This document shows, in pieces, positions 24,908-33,179 of a DNA stretch of 64,000 nt (position 1 is its first letter; every line of letters starts with the position of its first letter). The position numbers and the translations under genes were made by a program. The notes beneath the pieces are model-generated. The model did not search any database. It had not been told where the DNA came from and was given only the letters and a program-made list of their open reading frames with translations. The stretch is from assembly GCA_951801955.1 (NCBI GenBank), contig CATOOV010000008.1:1-64000 (forward strand), written 5' to 3'. Source of the DNA: an uncultured Lachnospiraceae bacterium. Its GTDB lineage: Bacteria; Bacillota; Clostridia; Lachnospirales; Lachnospiraceae.

Positions 24908-27013
24908 TTATTCCTTTCTGACAGCCTTCTTTTCGGTTTTCTCCCGATACATCATTTCATCCGCCTCATTCACATAATCCTCCAGTTTTTTTTCAGTATT
25001 GCAATCTGTAACCACATACCCTGCGCTGATACTCAACTGGCAAATTCCCACTTTTTCTCCAGCTCTTTTTACCTTTGTCCGTATTTTTTCAATCATTGTC
25101 CAAATTTCTTCTGCCGGCAATTCTTCCCGGATAACCAGAAATTCATCCCCTCCCAGCCTTACGGGAATCGCCCCTTCCTCCAATGTGCTGGCAATCGCAT
25201 CTGAAACGGCACGGATTGCAAGATCTCCCATATCATGCCCAAAATTATCATTGATGTATTTCAGGCGGTCTAAGTCTATAAATAAGATCAGCAAATTCTT
25301 TTTTCTCTCCTGGTCGGCAAACATCTTTTCTGCATACTTGCGATACCCCATCCGGTTATACATGCCAGTCAGTGTGTCCCGCACATACAATACAGACAAC
25401 TGCTGATTCATCCATTCCAGCTTCTCCTGCCTGTGAAGGTTTTCCATTGCTTTGGTCAAGGCGCCCATGACATGGTGTAGATACTGTTTTTCCATCAGAT
25501 ACACTGCATTGCGTATCACAAGGTAACCTACCGTCCACTGCCTAAAATGCAAAGGCAAAAATAACAGGTTTACCCCTGGCTTATTATTCTCAAATGCAGG
25601 AAAAATCCCTTGTATCTCTGTTTTTAATTCTTTGCCGTTTCTTATTTGAGGGCTGCTTCCTACTTCCTCCTGGCTTCCTCGATCTTGCCTATAGGATGCT
25701 GTTCCACTCTGGCTCTCCCTTGCTTGCCCACTGGTCACTCCTTCTTTCTGGCTTTCCCTTTCTTGTCCCCAGGCTGCTGCTCCTTTCGGGCTTTTTCTAT
25801 CATCTTTCAAACCTTCCTGCTCCAACCGCCCTTCTGTTTTCTCATAAGAAAATTCCAGTTTCATTTTTTCTGGATACCCTTTGATAAAATATCCTTCTTC
25901 TTCTGTGAGAATCAGTTCTGGATTGCCAATCTGTTCTTTGTATGCATTTAATTTCGGATCCAGCACCAGGTACATAGCATCACATTTCAGCAACGGCAGG
26001 CATTTTGGAATGCAGTTGACCATTTCTGCAAATGTACTGCATTTCAAAAGTTCATACTCCAAAAAAAGGACGTCTTCCAGAAAACGGTCTGTCTCAATCT
26101 GATAAATAATTTGATTCTTCAAATAATCCCGTTCCTGCCGCTGATGCCCGTCCCCACATCCGCAGCTTTCCCCAAATTTACATTCATAATTTGTATATTG
26201 AAGCTTGGGCACCTTTTCTCCCTGCCAAATCCTCAATAAAAGATCTCCGCATCGATACCCCACCTCTTCCCTGACATGGCTGACAGTTGTAATTCTCGGA
26301 GTATAAAAAGCCGCTTTATCAAAATTGTCAAAACCAGTAATCAAAAAATCTTCCGGCGCGTGATATCCATATTTTGCCGCCTCTTCACAGACGCCCACCG
26401 CAATGTTATCATTAGCACAGACAATGGCGTCTGGAAGACTCTTTTTTTTCTGTAAAAATTTACGAAAACCATTGACGCCGCATTGGTACTCATAATTCTC
26501 ATAGTAAAAATCCGATTCCTCCCAAGCAATCCCCTGCTGGTCGAGATATGCCTGAATGCCATTCACCCGACCATAGTTTTCATAATTCTTCTCAGGTCCC
26601 ATCACAAACCAAAAACTTCTACAGCCATGCCCCACTACTAGGTGCCCCATAATCTCTTCCATTGCCTTTTCATTGTGGAGCCCTACATAATAAAAACCTT
26701 CCCATTCACTTCCAATGGAAATCACTGGCACACCTGACTCTTTTGCCCGCTTGACAACTTCCTCTGTTACCGTATGGATTTCTACATTGTTTAAATCCAG
26801 AATAATTCCGTCAAATTCTCTTAAATCTGGAAGCCGGAAAATATTGTACTCCCCCTGGTTATACTTTTCGTCTTGGCTCCAATTTCCAGAACTGTTAAAA
26901 ATATAGAGATTCACCTGCTCTTTGGTCTCCTGAATCCGCTGTAAAAGTCCGGCAGGCCATGCAAAGGTAAAATACCGTTTCCAGCCGTCCATCAATAACG
27001 CAATCTTTTTCAT
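24908..27013 (-). CDS. LacI-type sensor domain fused to GGDEF diguanylate cyclase
   Basis: About 701 residues. Residues 1-280 form a periplasmic-binding-protein-like domain as in LacI regulators (KKIALLMDGWKRYFTFAWPAGLL ... DAIVCANDNIAVGVCEEA ... LITGFDNFDKA) but without the helix-turn-helix and without a signal peptide, so it would sense a cytoplasmic ligand. A GAF-like middle region contains a 13-residue repeat insertion. The C-terminal GGDEF domain (about 535-690) has RDTLTGMYNRMGY and LGGDEF, so diguanylate cyclase activity is likely; no RxxD inhibitory site precedes it. The ATG at 27013 with GGGAGG spacing is preferred to the one two codons earlier. Confidence 0.88.
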   Translation of the reverse strand: MKKIALLMDGWKRYFTFAWPAGLLQRIQETKEQVNLYIFNSSGNWSQDEKYNQGEYNIFRLPDLREFDGIILDLNNVEIHTVTEEVVKRAKESGVPVISIGSEWEGFYYVGLHNEKAMEEIMGHLVVGHGCRSFWFVMGPEKNYENYGRVNGIQAYLDQQGIAWEESDFYYENYEYQCGVNGFRKFLQKKKSLPDAIVCANDNIAVGVCEEAAKYGYHAPEDFLITGFDNFDKAAFYTPRITTVSHVREEVGYRCGDLLLRIWQGEKVPKLQYTNYECKFGESCGCGDGHQRQERDYLKNQIIYQIETDRFLEDVLFLEYELLKCSTFAEMVNCIPKCLPLLKCDAMYLVLDPKLNAYKEQIGNPELILTEEEGYFIKGYPEKMKLEFSYEKTEGRLEQEGLKDDRKSPKGAAAWGQERESQKEGVTSGQARESQSGTASYRQDRGSQEEVGSSPQIRNGKELKTEIQGIFPAFENNKPGVNLLFLPLHFRQWTVGYLVIRNAVYLMEKQYLHHVMGALTKAMENLHRQEKLEWMNQQLSVLYVRDTLTGMYNRMGYRKYAEKMFADQERKKNLLILFIDLDRLKYINDNFGHDMGDLAIRAVSDAIASTLEEGAIPVRLGGDEFLVIREELPAEEIWTMIEKIRTKVKRAGEKVGICQLSISAGYVVTDCNTEKKLEDYVNEADEMMYREKTEKKAVRKE
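25636..25791 (-). repeat. 39-base minisatellite inside the GGDEF gene
   Basis: Four degenerate in-frame units encode about 13 residues each: AAAWGQERESQ, GVTSGQARESQ, TASYRQDRGSQ, VGSSPQIRNGK, each plus two linker residues. The array splits the GAF-like region and keeps the frame. Confidence 0.65.
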
Positions 27014-27062
27014 GCGCATCCTCCCACTTTATCTGTGCTATCTTTCAAGACTCGCTTACGAG

Positions 27063-27109
27063 CATACCTTATGGCACGCCGAATGGTACATGGGGCGCCA
27101 TAAGGTATG
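27063..27109. repeat. Family B unit closed by a perfect inverted repeat
   Basis: CATACCTTATGGC at the left is exactly complementary to GCCATAAGGTATG at the right, enclosing the CCGAATGG...GGGGC core of family B. This copy suggests the intact form of the unit is a hairpin. The rest of the 350-base gap to 27363 shows nothing else that I can name. Confidence 0.65.
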
Positions 27110-27363
27110 GCTCAAGTCACAAGTATTCTGTGTCAAATCATAAATTACAGATATTTTCTCTGCCCTTTGCATATATCTTATCATATCTTTTGTCAATTCT
27201 AAAGAAGAATATACAGAAATCCCATTGACATATTTATAATCAGTTCTTATAATTGTAGTAATTTAAATTAATGAACATCCAAGAGAATTTAGATTAATGT
27301 ATCAATTATTTTGTTCCACGCTTCACAGGCTCCGCTGCTCGCGGGAATAGAAAGGAGGCACTT

Positions 27364-28254
27364 ATGGATATCAACTATGAATTGTATAAAGTTTTCTACT
27401 ATGTAGCCTCTTCCCTGAGTTTTTCCGAGGCATCCAAGAAATTGTTTATCTCCCAGTCTGCGGTAAGCCAGTCTATTAAAACACTGGAACGGAAGTTAGA
27501 ACAGCCGCTTTTTATCCGCAGCACCAAAAAAGTACAACTTACCCCGGCTGGCAAAGTCCTTCTGAAACACATAGAACCTGCCATCAATCTGATACAAAAG
27601 GGGGAAAGCCAGCTTTTAGATTCCAATACGCTGGGATTGGGACAGCTTCATATTGGCGCCAGCGACACCATCTGCCGCTATTTTCTGGTTCCATACTTGC
27701 AACAGTTCCACAAACAATTTCCCAACGTGCCTATAAAGGTCACAAATGCAACTTCCTTAAGCTGCGTAGAACTGCTGTCACAAGGAAAAGTGGATTTGAT
27801 TGTGACGAACTATCCAAATTCCCGAATGAACCATTCTTACCTCCAAAAAACAGTCGCCACTTTTTCAGACGTATTTATTGCAAACCCTGCTTATTTTGAC
27901 TTAAAACAGCAGGAAATAACCTTTGTAGAGCTAAAACAATACCCTATTCTGATGTTGGACCGCAAAAGCACTACCAGCGAATTTCTACATAATTTATTTT
28001 TACAATATCAACTGGAACTGATTCCAGAGATAGAATTGAGCAGCAACGATCTTCTGATTGACCTTGCAAAGATCGGTCTTGGAATTGCCTTTATTCCAGA
28101 TTATTGTCTGTCCCAGGAGGAAGAAGATCTATTTATACTCAAAACAATTGAACAGATGCCAAAGCGCCAAATGGTCGCCGCCATTAATCCCGCGCTTCCA
28201 ATCTCCCCTTCTACGAACGAATTTTTAAAACTTCTTCCAGAGGATAGAGGATAA
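27364..28254 (+). CDS. LysR family transcriptional regulator
   Basis: This 296-residue protein has an N-terminal winged helix (YKVFYYVASSLSFSEASKKLFISQSAVSQSIKTLERKLEQPLFIRS) and a C-terminal effector-binding domain of the periplasmic-binding fold (GLGQLHIGASDTICRYFLVPYLQQFHKQFPNVPIKV ... LDLIVTNYPNS). The AAAGGAGG site supports the ATG. It is followed by a glyoxalase gene 55 bases downstream on the same strand, which could be a target or simply a neighbour. The inducer is unknown. Confidence 0.92.
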   Translation: MDINYELYKVFYYVASSLSFSEASKKLFISQSAVSQSIKTLERKLEQPLFIRSTKKVQLTPAGKVLLKHIEPAINLIQKGESQLLDSNTLGLGQLHIGASDTICRYFLVPYLQQFHKQFPNVPIKVTNATSLSCVELLSQGKVDLIVTNYPNSRMNHSYLQKTVATFSDVFIANPAYFDLKQQEITFVELKQYPILMLDRKSTTSEFLHNLFLQYQLELIPEIELSSNDLLIDLAKIGLGIAFIPDYCLSQEEEDLFILKTIEQMPKRQMVAAINPALPISPSTNEFLKLLPEDRG

Positions 28255-28309
28255 GATTCTGTCAAAAGGCGGACCAACAAGACATATCAATGAAAAGGAG
28301 GAGTTTTCA

Positions 28310-28678
28310 ATGTCATTCAAAATGGTACATGAAAATTATAATGTGCAAGATCTGCAGAAATCTCTGGCTTTTTATAAGGAAGCCTTTGGTTTGACGGAAA
28401 TTCGCCGAAAGGAAGCCCCTGACGGCAGCTATATTATCGTGTATGTTGCCAATCAGGAAAGTGATTTCCAACTAGAGCTTACCTGGTTAAAGGACAAAGA
28501 AGGTCCCTATGATTTAGGTGACTGTGAATTTCATCTTGCTTTTGAAACAGATGACTATGACGCAGCCCATACCAAACATCAAGCCATGGGCTGTATCTGT
28601 TATGAAAATCCTGCCATGGGTATTTATTTTGTGGCAGATCCTGACGGGTACTGGCTGGAAGTAGTCCCTGCCAAGTAA
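28310..28678 (+). CDS. Glyoxalase/VOC family protein, lactoylglutathione lyase-like
   Basis: The protein has 122 residues and two beta-alpha-beta-beta-beta modules of the vicinal oxygen chelate fold. Metal ligands are suggested by His7 in MVHENYNVQD, Glu near LQLELTW, His in CEFHLAFETDDYDAA, and Glu in GYWLEVVP, the usual H/E-H/E set of GloA. By family it would isomerise the hemithioacetal of methylglyoxal; the thiol partner in Clostridia is uncertain. It has a GGAGG site and sits behind the LysR gene. Confidence 0.85.
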   Translation: MSFKMVHENYNVQDLQKSLAFYKEAFGLTEIRRKEAPDGSYIIVYVANQESDFQLELTWLKDKEGPYDLGDCEFHLAFETDDYDAAHTKHQAMGCICYENPAMGIYFVADPDGYWLEVVPAK

Positions 28679-28726
28679 GGTTTGTTCCGGCTGAATGGAA
28701 CAAAACACTTGGCAATGCACATATTT

Positions 28727-28770
28727 CAAGAACGCCATCGGCATTCTTGTTGCGGGCTGCATCCCCTAAC
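28727..28770 (+). repeat. Dispersed repeat family C
   Basis: TTTCAAGAACGCCATCGGCATTCTTGTTGCGGGCTGC, between the glyoxalase gene and the small gene at 28806. Confidence 0.55.
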
Positions 28771-28805
28771 CATATATCATTTCAAAATGAAAGGAGCATG
28801 ATATT

Positions 28806-29069
28806 ATGAAACTTTATAACATCAAAGACACAGAAGAATTTTTCAAGGTAATTGATCAGTGTAAAGGAACCGTGGAACTGGTCTCCACCCAAGGCGACCG
28901 CCTGAACCTGAAATCCCAGCTTACAAAATACATCACCGTTACAAATCTTTTCAGTGACGAGTCTATGATTAATGAGCTGGAATTGGTGGCTTATGACCCA
29001 GAAGACGCAGAACGTCTGATGCAGTATATGTTTGGCACTGACAAGTTCCCTGGACCGACTACGCCATAA
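28806..29069 (+). CDS. Conserved-looking small protein, unknown function
   Basis: The product has 87 residues: MKLYNIKDTEEFFKVIDQCKGTVELVSTQGDRLNLKSQLTKYI... with alternating helix and strand, no signal peptide and no cysteines. A GAAAGGAGC site precedes the ATG, and codon use is normal for the window, so I take it as a real gene. I recall similar hypothetical proteins in Lachnospiraceae but know no function. It runs toward the helicase gene (convergent, 80 bases apart). Confidence 0.7.
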   Translation: MKLYNIKDTEEFFKVIDQCKGTVELVSTQGDRLNLKSQLTKYITVTNLFSDESMINELELVAYDPEDAERLMQYMFGTDKFPGPTTP

Positions 29070-29149
29070 CAAAGGTTTCTTCCATATCACGATGATACAT
29101 TTGGGAGAAATAGAAAAGCACCCATGTATTTTGGTATTCATTCCCCTGT

Positions 29150-31561
29150 CTATGTTGGAGGTATCATATCATTTTGCATGGGCGCTTTTTTTCGGTTCGT
29201 TCTTTTTCCAGGTTCCTGTTTCCCCCAGAAATCCTCTACTATTCCTCCAACTTGTGGCAATGCGACTGTCTGAAACCCTTCCCATTCTCTTGGAAATAAA
29301 TTCTGATAATTTTGCTGCAAAAAACGTTCATCCAAAAGTAAAATCACTCCCCGGTCTTCTACAGTACGAATGACACGCCCTGCTGCCTGAAGCACCTTGT
29401 TCATTCCTGGATAAAGAAATGCATATTCGAATCCTAATCCTTCCTGCTTATCATAGAAATCTTTTAATATCTCACGTTCATTGCTGACCTGGGGCATCCC
29501 AGTTCCCACCACAATGGCTCCAATCAACGCCCCTCCCTTCAAATCAATTCCCTCTGAAAAAATCCCCCCCATAACGCAGAAACCAATTAACGTTTTTTCC
29601 AGATTTTCTGAAAAGTGATCTAAAAATTTTTCCCGCTGCTGCTCACTCATCCCACTTTCCTGACAAATACAGTCAATGTCCTCGAAAACTCCTTCCCTCT
29701 CACGAAAGCACTCAAACACCTGCTCCATCATTTTATAAGAAGGAAAAAATACCATATAATTTCCCTTTTTCCCCCTTGCAGCCTCCAAGATATAAGATGC
29801 AATCCTTTCAAATTCCTGCTGGTTTCTTCTTGTGTACTTACTGCTTACATCCCTTGCCACTGCCAAAAGGCGCTGCTCCTTTTCGAAAACCGTCTGGGCA
29901 TAAACTGCATAATTATCCTGACAAGTACTCAGAAATTTTTTATAATATTGAATCGGCAAAAGGGTAGCAGAGAAAAAAATAGTAGCCCTGCCCTTATCCA
30001 GACATGACTGCAGATTTACTGCCGGGTTGACACAGTACAGCTTCAATTTAAATCTGCCTGCAGATTCATGTTCTGTATAAACCACATAATTCTCATCCAC
30101 AAAATCATATATATTCAAAAAATGCCTAAGATTCAGATAAAACTCCATCAATTCTTTCTTCTTTGGAATATTGATATCCTTCTGGAAAAACTCTTCCAGG
30201 GCAGAACCCAACTGCATCAATGCGAAGACCAACTCCCCTATACTTTCCAATACCTGATAATTTTCACAACTACGCTTCATCTTTAGAAGGTGTTTGTTGC
30301 AGCGTTCCATTGCCATGGTACATTTCTTACTGTGCTCCTTGAGTACTTTTTTATATGTTAGAAAATCTTCCTTGTACAACACAGCACTGTACATCTCCCT
30401 GCCACGGTCTACCAAATTATGCGCTTCATCCACTAAAAACAGATAATCCCCCTTGATGTTCTCTGCAAAAAAACGTTTCAGATATACATTGGGATCGAAT
30501 ACATAATTATAGTCACAGATAATATTATCTACCCAGAGCGCTGCATCCAGGCACAATTCAAATGGACACACTTTAAATTTTTCTGCCTGGTCGATTAGAA
30601 TATCCCTGGTAATATCCAGATTATTCTCAAGCAAATCAAAAACTGCATTATTTACCCTGTCATAATGTCCCTTGGCATAAGGGCATTGTAGCGGATTACA
30701 TTCCATCTCCTCACAAAGACAGAGCTTTTCTTTTGCCATAATCATCAAAACACGCCCCACATAACCATTTTTCCGCAGCAAATCAAAAGATTCTTTTGCT
30801 GCAAGCCTGGTAATGGTGCGTGCTGTTAAATAAAAAATCTTATCTGCCAATCCCTCCCCCACAGCTTTTACTGCCGGAAACACGGCAGAAAGTGTTTTTC
30901 CACTCCCTGTAGACGCCTGAATAAACAAATTTTTCTTACGGCTTATGGTACGGTATACACCCACAACAAGTTCTTTCTGCCCCTTCCGATAAGGAAAGGG
31001 AAATTCCAGCCCAGCAATGGATTGGTCCCGTTTACGCTTTGCTTCAAACTGAAAATCTGCCCATTTCTCATAGGCTGAAATGACAGATAAAAACCATTGT
31101 TCGATTTCCTCAAAAGAATATGTCTCAAGAAATCTTTTTATCTCCTCTGTATCAAGGTTGCAGTAAGTCATCTGCACAGAAATCTCCGAAAGCCCCTGCT
31201 GCAATGCAAAAATATAAGCATAACATTTTGCTTGTGCCAGATGTATACGAACAGGCATATCCAAAAAATTTACATCTTGATAAATTCCCTTGATTTCATC
31301 CACAACCACCTGATCTTGTTTTGATATTATCCCGTCTGCCCTGCCTTCTATAATCAGCACATACCGTTCCCGGTATAACTCTATTTTTAGAGGAACCTCT
31401 GACTGATAATCCGCTCCCATTCTTCTCTGGATTTTTCGATGAATCCTGCTTCCTTCCTGCATGGCTTCTTTTTGCGCCGCCCTTCCGTAACGGTTATCAA
31501 TATCACCAGAACGTAAAATAAATTCCACCAGGTTTCTCACAGACATTTTGATCTGCTCCAT
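29150..31561 (-). CDS. DinG/Rad3-like Fe-S helicase with N-terminal PD-(D/E)XK nuclease-like domain
   Basis: An SF2 helicase of 803 residues. Residues 1-180 look like a RecB/Cas4-type nuclease domain (EGRADGIISKQDQVVVDEIKGIY, then AQAKCYAYIFALQ). The helicase core has Walker A ASTGSGKTLSA near 215, four cysteines for the Fe-S cluster (EKLCLCEEMECNPLQC), the DEAH box VDEAHNL, and C-terminal motifs GGIFSEGIDLKG and QAAGRVIRT. By family it unwinds DNA in a 5-prime to 3-prime direction and acts in repair. The start ATG has GAGGAG before it. It stands alone, convergent with the small gene at 28806. Confidence 0.88.
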   Translation of the reverse strand: MEQIKMSVRNLVEFILRSGDIDNRYGRAAQKEAMQEGSRIHRKIQRRMGADYQSEVPLKIELYRERYVLIIEGRADGIISKQDQVVVDEIKGIYQDVNFLDMPVRIHLAQAKCYAYIFALQQGLSEISVQMTYCNLDTEEIKRFLETYSFEEIEQWFLSVISAYEKWADFQFEAKRKRDQSIAGLEFPFPYRKGQKELVVGVYRTISRKKNLFIQASTGSGKTLSAVFPAVKAVGEGLADKIFYLTARTITRLAAKESFDLLRKNGYVGRVLMIMAKEKLCLCEEMECNPLQCPYAKGHYDRVNNAVFDLLENNLDITRDILIDQAEKFKVCPFELCLDAALWVDNIICDYNYVFDPNVYLKRFFAENIKGDYLFLVDEAHNLVDRGREMYSAVLYKEDFLTYKKVLKEHSKKCTMAMERCNKHLLKMKRSCENYQVLESIGELVFALMQLGSALEEFFQKDINIPKKKELMEFYLNLRHFLNIYDFVDENYVVYTEHESAGRFKLKLYCVNPAVNLQSCLDKGRATIFFSATLLPIQYYKKFLSTCQDNYAVYAQTVFEKEQRLLAVARDVSSKYTRRNQQEFERIASYILEAARGKKGNYMVFFPSYKMMEQVFECFREREGVFEDIDCICQESGMSEQQREKFLDHFSENLEKTLIGFCVMGGIFSEGIDLKGGALIGAIVVGTGMPQVSNEREILKDFYDKQEGLGFEYAFLYPGMNKVLQAAGRVIRTVEDRGVILLLDERFLQQNYQNLFPREWEGFQTVALPQVGGIVEDFWGKQEPGKRTNRKKAPMQNDMIPPT

Positions 31562-31572
31562 AATAATCTCCT

Positions 31573-31640
31573 CATTTTGTGCGCGTGCGCATCTTTATTT
31601 TTTCATATAGGGAATTTTACGAAATCTACTATATAAAAAA
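31573..31640 (+). repeat. Dispersed repeat family A, 3-prime part
   Basis: TTTTGTGCGCGTGCGCATCTTTATTTTTTCATATAGGGAATT...ATATA, directly upstream of the helicase gene, so it may contain part of its leader. Confidence 0.55.
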
Positions 31641-31672
31641 AGATGCATAATTAATTATGCATCTTTTTTCTC
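31637..31672 (-). terminator. Bidirectional terminator after the HPr-like gene
   Basis: AAAAAAGATGCATAATTAATTATGCATCTTTTTT is a perfect palindrome with A and T runs on both sides. It lies 40 bases past the HPr-like stop. Confidence 0.8.
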
Positions 31673-31709
31673 TTCCTGTCTATCCTTGAATGTCATTAAA
31701 TTTCTAAAT

Positions 31710-31937
31710 TTACGCAACTGTGTATTTGCTCAATACATTTTCAAAGCTCAGATTTTCACCGCCATACTTTACAGTAAGTTCCTTTTCTACTCCCAGTCCC
31801 ATCACTCCTAATATAGACTTGGCATCAATGACCATGCGCTGGTAGGAAATATCAATATCGAAATCGCACTTGCCAGCCGCACTTACAAATTCGCATACAT
31901 CATCTACATCTGATAATTTAATTACTCTTTCATTCAT
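31710..31937 (-). CDS. HPr-like protein lacking the phosphorylatable histidine
   Basis: This 75-residue protein matches HPr in length and in the IDAKSILGVMGLGV segment, which holds the Ser46-type regulatory serine. The N-terminal GLHARPA motif with His15 is replaced by SDVDDVCEFVSAAGKC, so it cannot take phosphate from enzyme I at that position. By analogy to Crh it could be a regulatory HPr homologue; that is inference. I start at MNERVIKL, seven bases after AAAGGATG; the upstream 86 codons in the ORF track cross the promoter and are not coding. Confidence 0.85.
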   Translation of the reverse strand: MNERVIKLSDVDDVCEFVSAAGKCDFDIDISYQRMVIDAKSILGVMGLGVEKELTVKYGGENLSFENVLSKYTVA

Positions 31938-31983
31938 AACTATCATCCTTTCTACCTTGCGTTTGCATCTGAACTTGTGGGAA

Positions 31984-32012
31984 ATTATGCCACCTTTTTT
32001 TCCATTTGTCAA
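31984..32012 (-). promoter_or_regulatory. Promoter of the HPr-like gene
   Basis: TTGACA and CATAAT on the minus strand with a 17-base spacer, 47 bases before the ATG. The gap from here to 32335 is AT-rich and holds no gene that I see. Confidence 0.7.
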
Positions 32013-32335
32013 ATTCCACGTTTTCCAAAACTTCCCCCAAAACGCACAAAACTGACGATTATTTGCGAAAAATTTGGCTGTTTTACCTATTAAGAGACAA
32101 GTTACCATCCTTAATCCTGCAAATTCTTCTTTTTTACTTTGTAGGATTTTCCATTTTCCTTCTTTATATTTCAAAATAATTGTCAGTTTCACCAATCTTT
32201 TAAGAAATATAGGGCATACTTAAATTAAATTTTTTCACACACACTTTCTTAAAAATGAATACCCGCAAACCGTAAATCATATGTTAAAAATTTCCATAAG
32301 GCTTCCGCAACATTTAAAAATGAGTTTTTGCTTTC

Positions 32336-32364
32336 TTGACTATTTTGTGGGAAAATCCTATAAT
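32336..32364 (+). promoter_or_regulatory. Promoter of larB-larC
   Basis: TTGACT and TATAAT with a 17-base spacer, about 54 bases before the larB ATG. It argues against the longer ORF-track start at 32385, which lies too near the expected transcription start. Confidence 0.8.
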
Positions 32365-32417
32365 TATTCATAACAATTGAAAAAATGCAGAACATTTTCT
32401 GCGGAAAAGAGGATAGG

Positions 32418-33179
32418 ATGGAATCACAGCATATGTTATCTGTCTTAAAGCAGGTACAAGATGGAACCCTTGACATCCATACTGCTTACGAAAAATTAAA
32501 AATCAGTCCTTTTGAGGATTTGGGCTATGCAAAAATTGACCACCACCGGAAAATCCGCCAAGGCACGCCAGAAGTCATCTATGGCGCTGGAAAAACTGCC
32601 GGACAAATGGAAGGGATTATTCGTTCCCTGCTTTCCCATTGCCCCAAAAACATTCTGATTACACGGCTCTCTGAAGAATCTGCCTCTTATCTGGCAGAAC
32701 GTTTTTCCCTGACTTACGATAAACTTTCCCATATTGGGATTATCAACCGCACGGAACTTCTTACCGCTTCCGGCACGATTATAGTCGCCACTGGAGGCAC
32801 CAGTGACATCCCAGTAGCAGAGGAAGCAGCCCTTACTGCCGAGGTACTTGGAAACAAAGTAGAACGGTTATATGATGTAGGTGTCTCTGGAATCCATCGT
32901 CTCCTTTCCCATATAGACAGTATTTCCACAGCCACTGTCATTGTTGCCGTGGCGGGAATGGAAGGCGCCCTTGCCAGCGTAATCGGCGGACTTTCTGACT
33001 GTCCAGTTATTGCAGTTCCCACCAGCGTGGGCTATGGCGCTAATTTCCAAGGACTTTCTGCATTGCTTTCCATGCTGAATTCCTGTGCCAGCGGGGTCAG
33101 TGTGGTAAACATCGACAACGGTTTTGGCGCTGGCTATCTTGCCAGCATGATCAATCATATAGGAGGTAATGAAGAATGA
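32418..33179 (+). CDS. larB: Nickel-pincer cofactor biosynthesis protein LarB
   Basis: This enzyme carboxylates and hydrolyses nicotinic acid adenine dinucleotide, the first step to the nickel-pincer cofactor of lactate racemase. The protein (253 residues from MESQHMLS, which has an AGGATAGG site) shows the AIR-carboxylase-like fold: IIVATGGTSDIPVAEEAALTAEVLG, YDVGVSGIHRLLSHID and VIVAVAGMEGALASVIGGL. It overlaps larC by four bases (ATGA), so the two are translated together. larA and larE are not in this window. Confidence 0.93.
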   Translation: MESQHMLSVLKQVQDGTLDIHTAYEKLKISPFEDLGYAKIDHHRKIRQGTPEVIYGAGKTAGQMEGIIRSLLSHCPKNILITRLSEESASYLAERFSLTYDKLSHIGIINRTELLTASGTIIVATGGTSDIPVAEEAALTAEVLGNKVERLYDVGVSGIHRLLSHIDSISTATVIVAVAGMEGALASVIGGLSDCPVIAVPTSVGYGANFQGLSALLSMLNSCASGVSVVNIDNGFGAGYLASMINHIGGNEE

